DNA from: Clostridia bacterium
GTDB taxonomy: Bacteria; Bacillota; Clostridia; Oscillospirales; CAG-272
Assembly (NCBI GenBank): GCA_017466495.1
Contig: JAFTUB010000182.1
Coordinates: forward strand, 1-8,329
Reading direction: 5' to 3'
Length of the DNA: 8,329 nt
Within the stretch, counting starts at the first letter, position 1; each line of letters opens with the position of its first letter. The notes below the pieces were generated by a model. The model made no database searches, was not told where the DNA came from, and was given only the letters and a program-made list of their open reading frames with translations. The position numbers were made by a program, and so were the translations under genes. This document shows positions 1 to 6,332 of this stretch, piece by piece.

Positions 1-1313
1 AGCAGATCCCGTACAATGGAAGTCATGCGGTCACTCTCCGAGATGGCCATCTCGAGGAACCGGTTTTTGATTTCGTCGGGCAGTTCGGGATGATCATGAA
101 GCGTCTCGCAGGCACCCTTGATGGAGGTCAGAGGGGTGCGAAGCTCATGGGACACATTGGCCACAAACTCCCGGCGGGACTTGTCCAACTCATAGCGGCC
201 GGTCATATCATGAATGACCGTGATGACACCGCTGTGCATCTTGCTGTCCTCATTGTAGCGGATGCGGCCAAAGGTCACCTCAAGCACGCGTCCTGCAAAG
301 ACTACACCTCCAAAGGTTGCTTCACCCTCGGCGGTCTCATTGGCAGTGACTTCCCCCTCGCCGCGGTTCTCAAACCGTCCGTCCCGATAGGCGATCGAAA
401 AAAGATCCAGCAGCTTTTCCAGGTTAAAATCTTCTGCGTTGGGAGAGATCTCTCCCTCCTCCAGCAGCTGTGCCGCGCTCTCATTGAGGTGCAGCAGCTT
501 ACCGTCATCGGTAAAGGCGATCACGCCGTCGGCCAGGCAGGCAAAAACGGTTTCCAGCTTGGCGCGCTCACCCTCCACCTCATCCAGGGTGCTTTTCAGC
601 ACCTGCTTCATATGGTTGAAGGTGTCGGTGAGCGTACCGATCTCATCGGTGGAGTGCACATCCAGCTCATGGGAAAACTCTCCCGCCGCGATCAGTTGTG
701 CACCGTGGGTCAAAGAGCGGATAGGCTGGGTAATGGCACGGGACAGGAAGAAGGCCAGCAAAAGGGCAATCAAAAGCCCGATCAGCAGTGCCTGAAGAAT
801 GATGGAAAACAGAATCCAGTTCAGCTGCTGCATATCTTCCTGGGTATCCTTGATGTAAACGATACAGCTGTTTTCTCCGCCCGAGAGAGGGATAGCATAA
901 TCGGTATATTCGGCGCCGACAGTTCGGGAATTCCCCCGGCTTCCGTTCATAGCGGCCAGCATATTCCCGGTTTTGAGCAGTGTCTGCCCCAGGGCCTCAT
1001 CCGAGCCGTCCAGCATAGTGCCGCCGTCGTCGAGAATATAATAGTTGCGGTAGGAGTCGATACCCAGCCGTGCGCTGAAGGACTGCAGGACAGCCTTCAG
1101 TGATTCCAAATAATTCTCCTCCCCCACCGCAGTGACAAGCGCGGGATAAAGCTGACCGTCTTCCGCAAAATTCTGTTCCATCTGGGTCAGGAAATCCTCG
1201 GTGTAGAAATGGTTGACGCTGTTGAGCAGAACCGTTCCCACCACGCTCATCACGGTAATGATGAAAATGACCATGATCAGAATGATCTTGGCATATAAGC
1301 TCCGTACCATCAT
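1..1313 (-). CDS. Sensor histidine kinase, WalK/PhoR-like, 3' part missing (window edge)
   Basis: This is a membrane sensor kinase that would autophosphorylate on His and pass phosphate to the response regulator encoded just upstream. Only the first 437 residues are in the window. A TM helix lies at about 8-30, an extracytoplasmic region of about 135 residues follows, and a second TM helix lies at about 166-190. A HAMP linker (RAITQPIRSL, about 190-245) and a PAS-like domain (about 246-370) come next. The HisKA dimerisation helix carries FVANVSHELRTPLTS, with phospho-acceptor His389 (codon 147-149). The ATP-binding domain lies beyond position 1. The ATG at 1311-1313 overlaps the regulator's TGA (ATGA), which supports this start and translational coupling; a second ATG follows immediately. 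The HAMP-PAS-HisKA order is that of WalK/PhoR kinases. The sensor region matches nothing I recognise, so the stimulus is unknown. Confidence 0.93.
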   Translation of the reverse strand, partial: MMVRSLYAKIILIMVIFIITVMSVVGTVLLNSVNHFYTEDFLTQMEQNFAEDGQLYPALVTAVGEENYLESLKAVLQSFSARLGIDSYRNYYILDDGGTMLDGSDEALGQTLLKTGNMLAAMNGSRGNSRTVGAEYTDYAIPLSGGENSCIVYIKDTQEDMQQLNWILFSIILQALLIGLLIALLLAFFLSRAITQPIRSLTHGAQLIAAGEFSHELDVHSTDEIGTLTDTFNHMKQVLKSTLDEVEGERAKLETVFACLADGVIAFTDDGKLLHLNESAAQLLEEGEISPNAEDFNLEKLLDLFSIAYRDGRFENRGEGEVTANETAEGEATFGGVVFAGRVLEVTFGRIRYNEDSKMHSGVITVIHDMTGRYELDKSRREFVANVSHELRTPLTSIKGACETLHDHPELPDEIKNRFLEMAISESDRMTSIVRDL

Positions 1314-2023
1314 TTGATATAGTAGCCGACGCCGCGCTTGTTGAAGAGGTACTCAGGCCGCGAGGTGTCGGCCTCGATCTTGGCGCGCAGACGGGAGACG
1401 GTCACGTCTACCGTGCGGATATCGCCGTAGAAGCCCTCATAGCCCCACACCTGCTCCCGCAGCTCCTCGCGGGAATAGGGGCGGCCGAGGTTGGACACCA
1501 GAAAACAGAGCAGATCGTACTCCTTCTTGGTCAGTTCAATGGGCTCACCATTCAGCTCCACCGCATAACGTGCCGTGTCGATTACCAGCCCGCGCACCGA
1601 CAGGGTGTGGTTTTCCTCCTCCTCAGGGGCGGCGGCAATCAGCTCACCTGCCGAGCGGCGGATATTGGACTTGATGCGGGCAAGCAGCTCATTGAAGGAA
1701 TAGGGCTTGGTCACATAGTCATCAGCCCCGGTATCCAGCCCCAGGATCTTATCCTTCTCTTCCTCTCGGGCCGTCACCATGATGATGGGGGTGGAAAGGC
1801 GGCGGCGCACCCGGGTGCAAACCTCAAATCCGTTCATTTTGGGCAGCATGATGTCCAGGAGGATCAGGTCAAATTCCCCGGTGAGAGCCTTGTTCAGCCC
1901 CTCCTCGCCATCGTAAGCAACCTCGTAAGCATACCCCGCCAGCATCAGGTTCACCGCCAGCAGCTCGGCAATGTTTTTTTCATCCTCCACAATGAGGATC
2001 TTCTTTTTCTCGTTGGTTTTCAT
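1310..2023 (-). CDS. OmpR/PhoB-family response regulator (WalR/PhoP-like)
   Basis: This is a DNA-binding response regulator of 237 residues, the normal length for the family. The receiver domain (about 7-120) has the acidic pair Glu13/Asp14, phospho-acceptor Asp57 in LLDIMLPKMNG, Thr84 and Lys106 (TKPY). The C-terminal winged helix (about 140-236) includes ELTKKEYDLLCFLVSN, the recognition-helix region TVDVTVSRLRAKIE and the terminal RGVGYY strand. The ATG is preceded by AAGGAG (2034-2039) at a 9-base spacing. The gene overlaps its partner kinase by 4 bases and sits 30 bases after the pseudo-deacetylase gene. Phosphorylated regulator presumably binds direct repeats at its target promoters, which cannot be identified here. 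WalR versus PhoP/PhoB cannot be settled from the window. Confidence 0.95.
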   Translation of the reverse strand: MKTNEKKKILIVEDEKNIAELLAVNLMLAGYAYEVAYDGEEGLNKALTGEFDLILLDIMLPKMNGFEVCTRVRRRLSTPIIMVTAREEEKDKILGLDTGADDYVTKPYSFNELLARIKSNIRRSAGELIAAAPEEEENHTLSVRGLVIDTARYAVELNGEPIELTKKEYDLLCFLVSNLGRPYSREELREQVWGYEGFYGDIRTVDVTVSRLRAKIEADTSRPEYLFNKRGVGYYIK

Positions 2024-2053
2024 CAGTCAAAACTCCTTGATCGCTGGCGGCAT

Positions 2054-3172
2054 TCAGGCTGCCGCAGCGTAATAAGCTAAGGTAACGGGGGAAAAGACTC
2101 GCTTCCCCTGGGCAGAGAAAATGAACTCCCGCAGATAGCCCACCGTATTAAAGCCGTCGCACCAGGCGCGCAGAATCAGATTGCCCTCTCCCTTCACCGC
2201 CCGGCGGAAATCGATGAGGGTCTGCCGCACGCTGTCCTCGGTCATACCAAGATCCAGGTGCCAGCCGCAATGGGCGTATCCCAGCTCCCGCAGGGCGGCA
2301 TGAATATCTTCCGCGTCGTCCCCATCCTGCAGGCGGTACAGACGGGTGGTTTGTTTGAAACGCTCCATCAGCCTTTCGTTGGCATCGGCGAGAGCATCGG
2401 CTGCCCCCGCCTCCTCCACGAGAAGGCCGAGGGTATGCCCCCCCGCCAGGATGGAGAGGACCAGGTTCTCCTTCCCTTCCAGCTCTTCGGGGGTAATAAA
2501 GAAAGCGGCTTTGATCTCATGCTCCTCGAACAAATCCAGGAGCGCAGGGATCCGTGCCCCATCCCCCAGACCGTCCACCGTGAGAAAAAGTGCATTTCCC
2601 ACGGGATCGATGGGCTGGCTGGGTGCGGTGGTCTCGGGAGGCTCGGTCTTGCCGTCCAGGGCGGCGGGATTATAGCGTCGGAGCAGTTCAGCAAAGGTTT
2701 TGGTCTGCTTGCCGTCGCAGATACGGGCAGAAATGGATCCGTCCAGCACGCTGGTGTGGGTCTCACACTGCAGATCCAGATACTCACAGGTGGTAACCAG
2801 GGGGACATAGCGTTCCCCTCCCTCGGCATAGGTCATGAGATAAAAACGCTCATTCTCTTTTACCGAAGCGGAATTGCTGGCGAAGTCAAAGGAAATATAC
2901 AGGCTGTCGCTGCGGGAGATCATGGCAGTATTATTCCGCTCGTAAGTGGTTACGGTAACTCCCTCCAGCTGCTCAAACACCGAAATCGGTACGTACACGC
3001 TGTGATAGATGCGCAGGGGGACGATGGTAGCCTTGTACCACACCTCGTCGTTACAGTACAGAGTAGGCAGGCTGTCATCGGCGCGGGTGATCAGGGAAAA
3101 GAATGTGCAGAACAGCATTGCCCCCACCAGCAAAACCGCCAGCAGAGCAATTTTTTTGGTCTGTTTCCCCAT
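2054..3172 (-). CDS. Membrane-anchored/secreted stalk-domain protein with degenerate NodB (polysaccharide deacetylase-like) domain
   Basis: This 372-residue envelope protein has a signal peptide or N-terminal anchor (KK then hydrophobic residues 8-29). A region at about 35-152 resembles the copper-amine-oxidase-N 'stalk' fold, with VYVPISVFEQLEGVTV and RYVPLVTTCEYLDL as two similar motifs. A Pro/Thr linker (about 173-190) leads to a C-terminal NodB-like domain (about 193-370). The domain frame is recognisable (ALFLTVDGLGDG, HEIKAAFFITPEEL, GGHTLG), but the catalytic TFDDGP motif has become TVDGLG (198-203). The metal-binding His pair after GH.(I/L)G is absent, and the late LHD-type motif reads RAWCDG. 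It is therefore probably a pseudo-enzyme that binds glycan or protein rather than an active deacetylase. The start has GGAGGTG (3180-3186) 7 bases upstream. It lies between DUF3810 and the two-component genes, so it could be an accessory factor of the kinase (inference). Confidence 0.82.
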   Translation of the reverse strand: MGKQTKKIALLAVLLVGAMLFCTFFSLITRADDSLPTLYCNDEVWYKATIVPLRIYHSVYVPISVFEQLEGVTVTTYERNNTAMISRSDSLYISFDFASNSASVKENERFYLMTYAEGGERYVPLVTTCEYLDLQCETHTSVLDGSISARICDGKQTKTFAELLRRYNPAALDGKTEPPETTAPSQPIDPVGNALFLTVDGLGDGARIPALLDLFEEHEIKAAFFITPEELEGKENLVLSILAGGHTLGLLVEEAGAADALADANERLMERFKQTTRLYRLQDGDDAEDIHAALRELGYAHCGWHLDLGMTEDSVRQTLIDFRRAVKGEGNLILRAWCDGFNTVGYLREFIFSAQGKRVFSPVTLAYYAAAA

Positions 3173-3204
3173 GGCATTTCACCTCCGTCCGAAAATCAGG
3201 GATT

Positions 3205-3741
3205 TTATTTCAGGGCCTTGTACCAGGCAACCGCCAGGTCGACGACCCGGCCGTAGCTCTTGGAACCTTCGGTCCCCTGAAGCTTGAGATAGGTGTCATT
3301 GATGGCACCGCTGACCTCGCTGACCACATTTTCCCGGTATTGGTCAAAGAATTCGCTGTAGGCGATCAGCTCACCCCGCATCCGGTAGTCCACCGTGTCC
3401 AGCACCGCAAAATAGCGCTCGCTGTCGGCGCTGTACAGGGCGGAAGCCACATACTCATACAGGTTAAGATAGCCGCAGTAGCGGAAATAGGGATCCTCCG
3501 AAGCCGTGCAGACCAAGAAAGCCATGAAGTTTGCCTCGTCCTCCCGGGCGATGCCCCGCTGGTGGGCCAGCTCATGGGCGGCGGTATAGGGGAGGGTGTA
3601 GTCGGGGAAATTCATGTTCAGATTGGATTCCCCGGTAAAGTAGGTATACACACCGGAAATGTGGGTATAGGTCCAGGGCTCGCTGAGGATTACCGGCTTG
3701 ACGCGGCTGTACAGGTGGGGGACAAAGTCATATTTTCGCAA
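3205..3741 (-). CDS. DUF3810 zinc-metalloprotease-like protein, C-terminal catalytic fragment (downstream of frameshift)
   Basis: This open frame of 178 codons is the second half of the gene that begins at 4328. It carries the HELAHQRG zinc-protease signature (HEXXH at 3562-3576) followed by REDEANF, whose Glu is a likely third zinc ligand. This HEXXH...EDEANF block is characteristic of DUF3810 proteins. The only start available near its beginning is a TTG at 3739-3741, with no ribosome binding site in front. It is more likely the continuation of the upstream frame than a gene of its own. The join lies at the A-run on the minus strand (3733-3736). Adding one A gives a continuous 374-residue protein with the expected DUF3810 layout. 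If the break is real, the catalytic half is probably not made or not membrane-tethered. It ends 32 bases before the next gene in the operon. Confidence 0.75.
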   Translation of the reverse strand: MRKYDFVPHLYSRVKPVILSEPWTYTHISGVYTYFTGESNLNMNFPDYTLPYTAAHELAHQRGIAREDEANFMAFLVCTASEDPYFRYCGYLNLYEYVASALYSADSERYFAVLDTVDYRMRGELIAYSEFFDQYRENVVSEVSGAINDTYLKLQGTEGSKSYGRVVDLAVAWYKALK

Positions 3742-4328
3742 ACCGTATCGTAAGCTTTCATCAGCTGTTTGTTCATTCCGCTGTGGGAATAGGGCATCAC
3801 CGAGAAGCCGTCGGGACGGTAGGCAATTTCATCCTGCTCAATCTTGATGCGTTCTACCAGCCAGCGGGCAGTTTCCTCCAGTTCCTCTGCCGAAACGGGC
3901 TGACGGTCAAGGTCCAGCTTCTCCTCCAGGGTGGAACCGTGGTAGCCCGTACCGAAGCCCCAGACAAAGAGGATATAGAAGCAAAGCAGCAAAGCCAGCA
4001 GTCCTGCGCAATAACGAAGCACACTCTTCCAGCTGTCCCCGTAGTGGGTCAGCGCTCGACGGAGCATCACCACAAAAATGATGGGCAGGGAAAACAGCAG
4101 AAGCTCAGCAAAGGAGAACGGGATCCACACCGTCAGATAGGACAGTGCCCCCCGTACTGCCGCACCGATGTACCGGTTAAACCAGTCGGCAAAGGAAGGC
4201 AGAAAAACGGCGGCCACATGGATTCCCCCGGTGAGCAGTGCCAACAGATAAATCACCAGCACCGGAATGGGCAGGCGGCGCGGGGACTTGCGGGAATCGG
4301 TATGAATTGCGGGAAGTGTACGGTTCAT
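3690..4328 (-). CDS. DUF3810 family membrane protein, N-terminal fragment (frameshifted)
   Basis: This is the N-terminal half of a DUF3810 protein, with three predicted membrane helices at residues about 20-43, 67-89 and 103-124. A soluble stretch including EELEETARWLVERI and SGMNKQLMKAYDTVCE follows. After Glu198 the frame runs into 14 unrelated residues and stops. The DUF3810 sequence resumes in the next frame as KYDFVPHLYSRVKPVILSEPW, the stretch leading to the HEXXH site. As it stands the fragment lacks the whole protease domain. The ATG overlaps the TGA of the upstream pseudouridine synthase gene (ATGA, 4325-4328), indicating coupled translation. In intact members the helices tether a zinc-metallopeptidase-like domain to the membrane; the substrate is unknown. 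Whether the break is a true mutation or a sequencing/assembly error in a short A-run cannot be decided here. Confidence 0.78.
   Translation of the reverse strand: MNRTLPAIHTDSRKSPRRLPIPVLVIYLLALLTGGIHVAAVFLPSFADWFNRYIGAAVRGALSYLTVWIPFSFAELLLFSLPIIFVVMLRRALTHYGDSWKSVLRYCAGLLALLLCFYILFVWGFGTGYHGSTLEEKLDLDRQPVSAEELEETARWLVERIKIEQDEIAYRPDGFSVMPYSHSGMNKQLMKAYDTVCENMTLSPTCTAASSR
3733..3736 (-). other. Frameshift point in the DUF3810 gene
   Basis: The minus strand reads GCGAAAATATG here. The upstream frame is read GAA-AAT-ATG, while the downstream DUF3810 frame needs GAA-AAA-TAT. A single missing A in the run of four A residues explains the shift. The site has no X_XXY_YYZ slippery heptamer in the upstream frame, so programmed -1 frameshifting is not supported. 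Confidence 0.7.
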
Positions 4329-5233
4329 GGCATGATATCCTTTCCGAAAAGGGTAATAAGCAAATTGCGGAAATCCTCGGGCAGCGGAGCCGTGAGGGAG
4401 ATCTCCTCCCCGGTGACAGGGTGAGGGAAGGCGAGGGTGTATGCGTGCAGAGCCTGCCGCGGCATATCTTCGGCGGCATTGCCGTAGAGGTCATCCCCAT
4501 GGATGGGGCAGCCCAGGTGCGCGAAATGTACTCTGAGCTGATGGGTGCGCCCGGTTTCGGGGGAAGCCTCCACCAAGGTGTATCCCCTGCCCCGCACAAG
4601 CACCCGCCACGCAGTGATGGCCTCGTCCCCTTCCCCCTCGCCGCAGACCTCCCGGAAAATGATGCTCTCGGCACGGCGGCGTATAGGTGCGGAAAGGGTC
4701 CCGACATCGGGAAAAAGCTCTCCGTCCAGCAGAGCAACATAGCGTTTTTTCATCTGCCTCTGCTGCATGGTACGGGAAAGCACACCCGCCGCCCGCTGAT
4801 CACGGGCGACCAATACCACACCGCTGGTGTTGCGGTCAAGGCGGTTCACCGGGCGGAACACAAAGGGTTCCCCCCGCTGTGCCGCCCGCCACGCCAAAGC
4901 ATTGGCCAGAGTGTCGTCATAGTGGCCGTGGGAAGGATGGGTGGGCATCTCCGGGGGCTTGTTCACGCCCCAAAGAAATTCATCTTCATAGAGGACAGAA
5001 ACAGGCAAATCAACCGGAAGAATCGACTCGCTTTGGCGTTGGTCTTCCACCGCCAAAGTCAGCCGCTGACCCTGGCAAAGAGGATAGCGAACCGTGACCC
5101 GTTCACCGTCCACCAGAATGCCGTGCTCATCCTGCTTCAGGCGGGCAAGAAGCCGATTGGAAAAGCCCAATTCCCGGCGCAGGACATCAAAAACAGTCTT
5201 CCCTGCCCGCTCTGCATCAATGTACAGCTCCAT
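4325..5233 (-). CDS. RluA/RluD-family pseudouridine synthase
   Basis: This enzyme converts specific uridines of RNA to pseudouridine and is probably an rRNA-modifying member of the RluA/RluD family. It has 302 residues, the usual family length. An S4-like RNA-binding region occupies about 12-62 (TVFDVLRRELGFSNRLLARLK, ILVDGERV). The catalytic domain has VNKPPEMPTHPS (about 90-101), the catalytic motif NRLDRNTSG with Asp133 as the nucleophile/base, KKRYVALLDG, and the family block GRTHQLRVHFAHLGCPIHGDDLYG. The ATG at 5233 has AGGAAGG about 9 bases upstream. A longer frame reading in from about 5379 would cross the terminator and promoter and is rejected. It is the first gene of the operon, and its stop overlaps the DUF3810 start. 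The exact target nucleotide cannot be assigned from sequence alone. Confidence 0.94.
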   Translation of the reverse strand: MELYIDAERAGKTVFDVLRRELGFSNRLLARLKQDEHGILVDGERVTVRYPLCQGQRLTLAVEDQRQSESILPVDLPVSVLYEDEFLWGVNKPPEMPTHPSHGHYDDTLANALAWRAAQRGEPFVFRPVNRLDRNTSGVVLVARDQRAAGVLSRTMQQRQMKKRYVALLDGELFPDVGTLSAPIRRRAESIIFREVCGEGEGDEAITAWRVLVRGRGYTLVEASPETGRTHQLRVHFAHLGCPIHGDDLYGNAAEDMPRQALHAYTLAFPHPVTGEEISLTAPLPEDFRNLLITLFGKDIMP

Positions 5234-5266
5234 GTCGCCCTGCCTTCCTGCATAAAATAATCATCC

Positions 5267-5295
5267 ACTATATATGATACCACATTTTGAAGCAA
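5267..5295 (-). promoter_or_regulatory. Sigma-A-type promoter for the rlu-DUF3810-deacetylase-like-two-component operon
   Basis: On the minus strand TTGCTT (5290-5295) is followed after 17 bases by TATAGT (5267-5272), about 30 bases before the synthase ATG. An alternative overlapping -10 is TATCAT (5274-5279), preceded by TGTGG, an extended -10 pattern. T-tracts of 9 and 7 bases lie just upstream and may act as UP-element-like DNA. The exact start site is uncertain. Confidence 0.6.
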
Positions 5296-5313
5296 AAAAA
5301 AAGAGGGCGAAAC

Positions 5314-5356
5314 AAAAAAAGTGTGCAAAATGCAATCGTTTACATTTTGCACACTT
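5314..5356 (-). terminator. Rho-independent terminator of the DUF2752 gene
   Basis: A perfect 14-bp inverted repeat (arms 5319-5332 and 5343-5356, 10-base loop) is followed on the minus strand by a T-run (A residues 5314-5320 on plus). The upstream arm overlaps the last two bases of the DUF2752 stop codon. The stem is rather GC-poor but long. Its centre also contains a LacI-family operator-like sequence (see 5331-5344). Confidence 0.85.
5331..5344. promoter_or_regulatory. Possible LacI/GalR/CcpA-type operator within the terminator loop
   Basis: The plus strand reads TGCAATCGTTTACA (minus strand TGTAAACGATTGCA). This fits the TGNAANCGNNNNCA style of LacI-family operators with the central CG. 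It departs from the stricter CcpA cre consensus at position 3 (C instead of A/T). It lies about 35 bases upstream of the operon -35 box. It may be a chance product of the hairpin, so confidence is low. Confidence 0.25.
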
Positions 5357-5828
5357 ATCTTGATCGGATAAACGCCCAAAAAGCGGCATTATCCCCCAAA
5401 TAATCGTAACCCGCAAATACCAGAAGCAGGTTCCGCACCACAAAGAACCCGAGAATCACCACGATAAGGCTGATCCAGCTCCAGGCAGGGATCCGTAAGC
5501 AGGCACGGTCACGGTGAAGATAGCCGCGCACCATGCGGATATACTGCCAAATGCACAGCACCACGCCCCAGATCACCACAGGATTGGATTGCACAGAGGT
5601 CAGCAGATCTCCCCGGAGCAGAGCTTTCACCGCCCGTGTCCCCCCACAGCCGGGGCAGTACAGGCAGAAGATCCGCTGAACAGGACAGCCTACCGAGAGA
5701 AACGGAAATTTGGGCACAAGCGCAAAATAGAGACAGCACAGCCCTACCAGCAAAACACCGCCGCAAGCAATGCCCACCAGAAGACGGCGCAGAATACGGA
5801 TCTCCCGCTCGGTCATTTTTTCCGGCAT
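5355..5828 (-). CDS. DUF2752 domain membrane protein
   Basis: This small integral membrane protein has about 157 residues. Helices lie at about 17-39, 82-100 and 116-139. Between the first two sits the DUF2752 signature CPVQRIFCLYCPGCGGTRA, with four Cys at about 48, 55, 58 and 61, followed by LLRGDLLTSVQSNP. The third helix ends in the typical VVRNLLL. I chose the ATG at 5826-5828 because AAAGGGG (5838-5844) lies 9 bases upstream. ATGs at 5837 and 5849 would add 3 or 7 residues but lack a properly spaced site. The function of DUF2752 is unknown; the Cys cluster could bind metal or form disulfides (inference). The gene is divergent from a DUF4190-like gene and ends in its own terminator. Confidence 0.88.
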   Translation of the reverse strand: MPEKMTEREIRILRRLLVGIACGGVLLVGLCCLYFALVPKFPFLSVGCPVQRIFCLYCPGCGGTRAVKALLRGDLLTSVQSNPVVIWGVVLCIWQYIRMVRGYLHRDRACLRIPAWSWISLIVVILGFFVVRNLLLVFAGYDYLGDNAAFWAFIRSR

Positions 5829-5837
5829 CTCTCTCAT

Positions 5838-5844
5838 CCCCTTT
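5838..5844 (-). promoter_or_regulatory. Ribosome binding site deciding the DUF2752 start
   Basis: The minus strand reads AAAGGGG, 9 bases before the ATG at 5826-5828. The two more upstream in-frame ATGs are too close to it or precede it, so the third in-frame ATG is the best start. Confidence 0.5.
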
Positions 5845-5873
5845 CCCATATTTCAAAAAACTCGGCAAACCTC

Positions 5874-5902
5874 TTGCAAAAAATGTCAATTTGTGTTATG
5901 AT
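5874..5902 (+). promoter_or_regulatory. Sigma-A-type promoter of the DUF4190-like gene
   Basis: TTGCAA (5874-5879), a 17-base spacer and TATGAT (5897-5902) form a near-consensus promoter with an extended -10 (TTGTGT directly before TATGAT). The expected start is about 25 bases before the ribosome binding site AGGAGG (5922-5927). I see no equally good promoter for the divergent DUF2752 gene: a TTGACA on the minus strand in this gap has no matching -10. Confidence 0.75.
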
Positions 5903-5934
5903 GAAATTAATCATTCAGAACAGGAGGAATTCCC

Positions 5935-6321
5935 ATGAACAATTACCCCGGTTTTAACCCCAACGATCCCGCAAATGTGCCCCCGGCTGCACCTGCCCCC
6001 GCTTCCGCCAACGGCTGGGCCATCGCCTCGTTGATCTGCGGCATCCTTGCTCTTGTCATCTGCACCTGCTGCTGCGGCGGCACGGGATGGATCCCCCTCA
6101 TTCTCGGCATTGCGGCCATTGTGCTGGCCATTGTTTCCCGAAAGGGACAGAAGATGTCCGGCGTAGCCACCGGTGGCCTGGTCTGCGGCATTGTTGCTGC
6201 AGTTCTCGCCCTTGGTGTACTCATCATGGGCCTTGTTCTCATCGACCAGAATTTCATGGAAGAATTTCTCGCAGAACTGGAATCAAGTATGCCCGAAGAT
6301 TTCTATCAGTACATCGAATAA
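5935..6321 (+). CDS. DUF4190-like small membrane protein
   Basis: This 128-residue protein has a Pro/Ala-rich cytoplasmic-type N-terminus (residues 1-27, FNPNDPANVPPAAPAPAS). Hydrophobic Gly/Ala-rich helices follow at about 28-48, 51-67 and 77-103. Two glycine-zipper-like repeats (ASLICGILALVI and GGLVCGIVAAVLAL) are typical of DUF4190 proteins. An unusual Cys cluster (C35, C43, C45, C46, C47) sits at the end of helix 1. The C-terminus is acidic (EEFLAELESSMPEDFYQYIE). AGGAGG lies 7 bases before the ATG. The gene has its own promoter and terminator, so it is probably monocistronic. The function is unknown. Small Pro-rich-head membrane proteins of this kind often sit beside DUF2752 genes in Firmicutes, which hints at a shared membrane role (weak inference). 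Confidence 0.87.
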   Translation: MNNYPGFNPNDPANVPPAAPAPASANGWAIASLICGILALVICTCCCGGTGWIPLILGIAAIVLAIVSRKGQKMSGVATGGLVCGIVAAVLALGVLIMGLVLIDQNFMEEFLAELESSMPEDFYQYIE

Positions 6322-6332
6322 AATCAAAACCG

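Noticed and set aside
39..54. Perfect 16-bp palindrome (CGAGATGGCCATCTCG)
   Set aside because: It lies inside the kinase coding sequence, encoding LEMAIS, next to the HisKA domain. Its residues are typical of the family, so it is most likely chance.
90..1103. Open frame of 337 codons on the plus strand opposite the histidine kinase
   Set aside because: It is antisense to a clear HAMP-PAS-HisKA kinase, has no ribosome binding site or recognisable domain, and looks like a codon-bias shadow of the real gene.
2258..3256. Open frame of 332 codons on the plus strand opposite the pseudo-deacetylase
   Set aside because: It is fully antisense to a gene with signal peptide, domain motifs and a good ribosome binding site. 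Its product has no motif.
3725..3745. Programmed -1 ribosomal frameshifting as explanation for the DUF3810 split
   Set aside because: The A-run is only four bases and does not form an X_XXY_YYZ heptamer in the upstream frame. I see no strong stem directly downstream.
4238..5260. Open frame of 340 codons on the plus strand opposite the pseudouridine synthase
   Set aside because: It is antisense to an unmistakable RluA-family enzyme and runs across a gene boundary, with no domain and no promoter.
5137..5379. Upstream-extended or alternative open frames across the 5234-5379 gap on the minus strand
   Set aside because: They run through a strong terminator and a promoter and lack family similarity.
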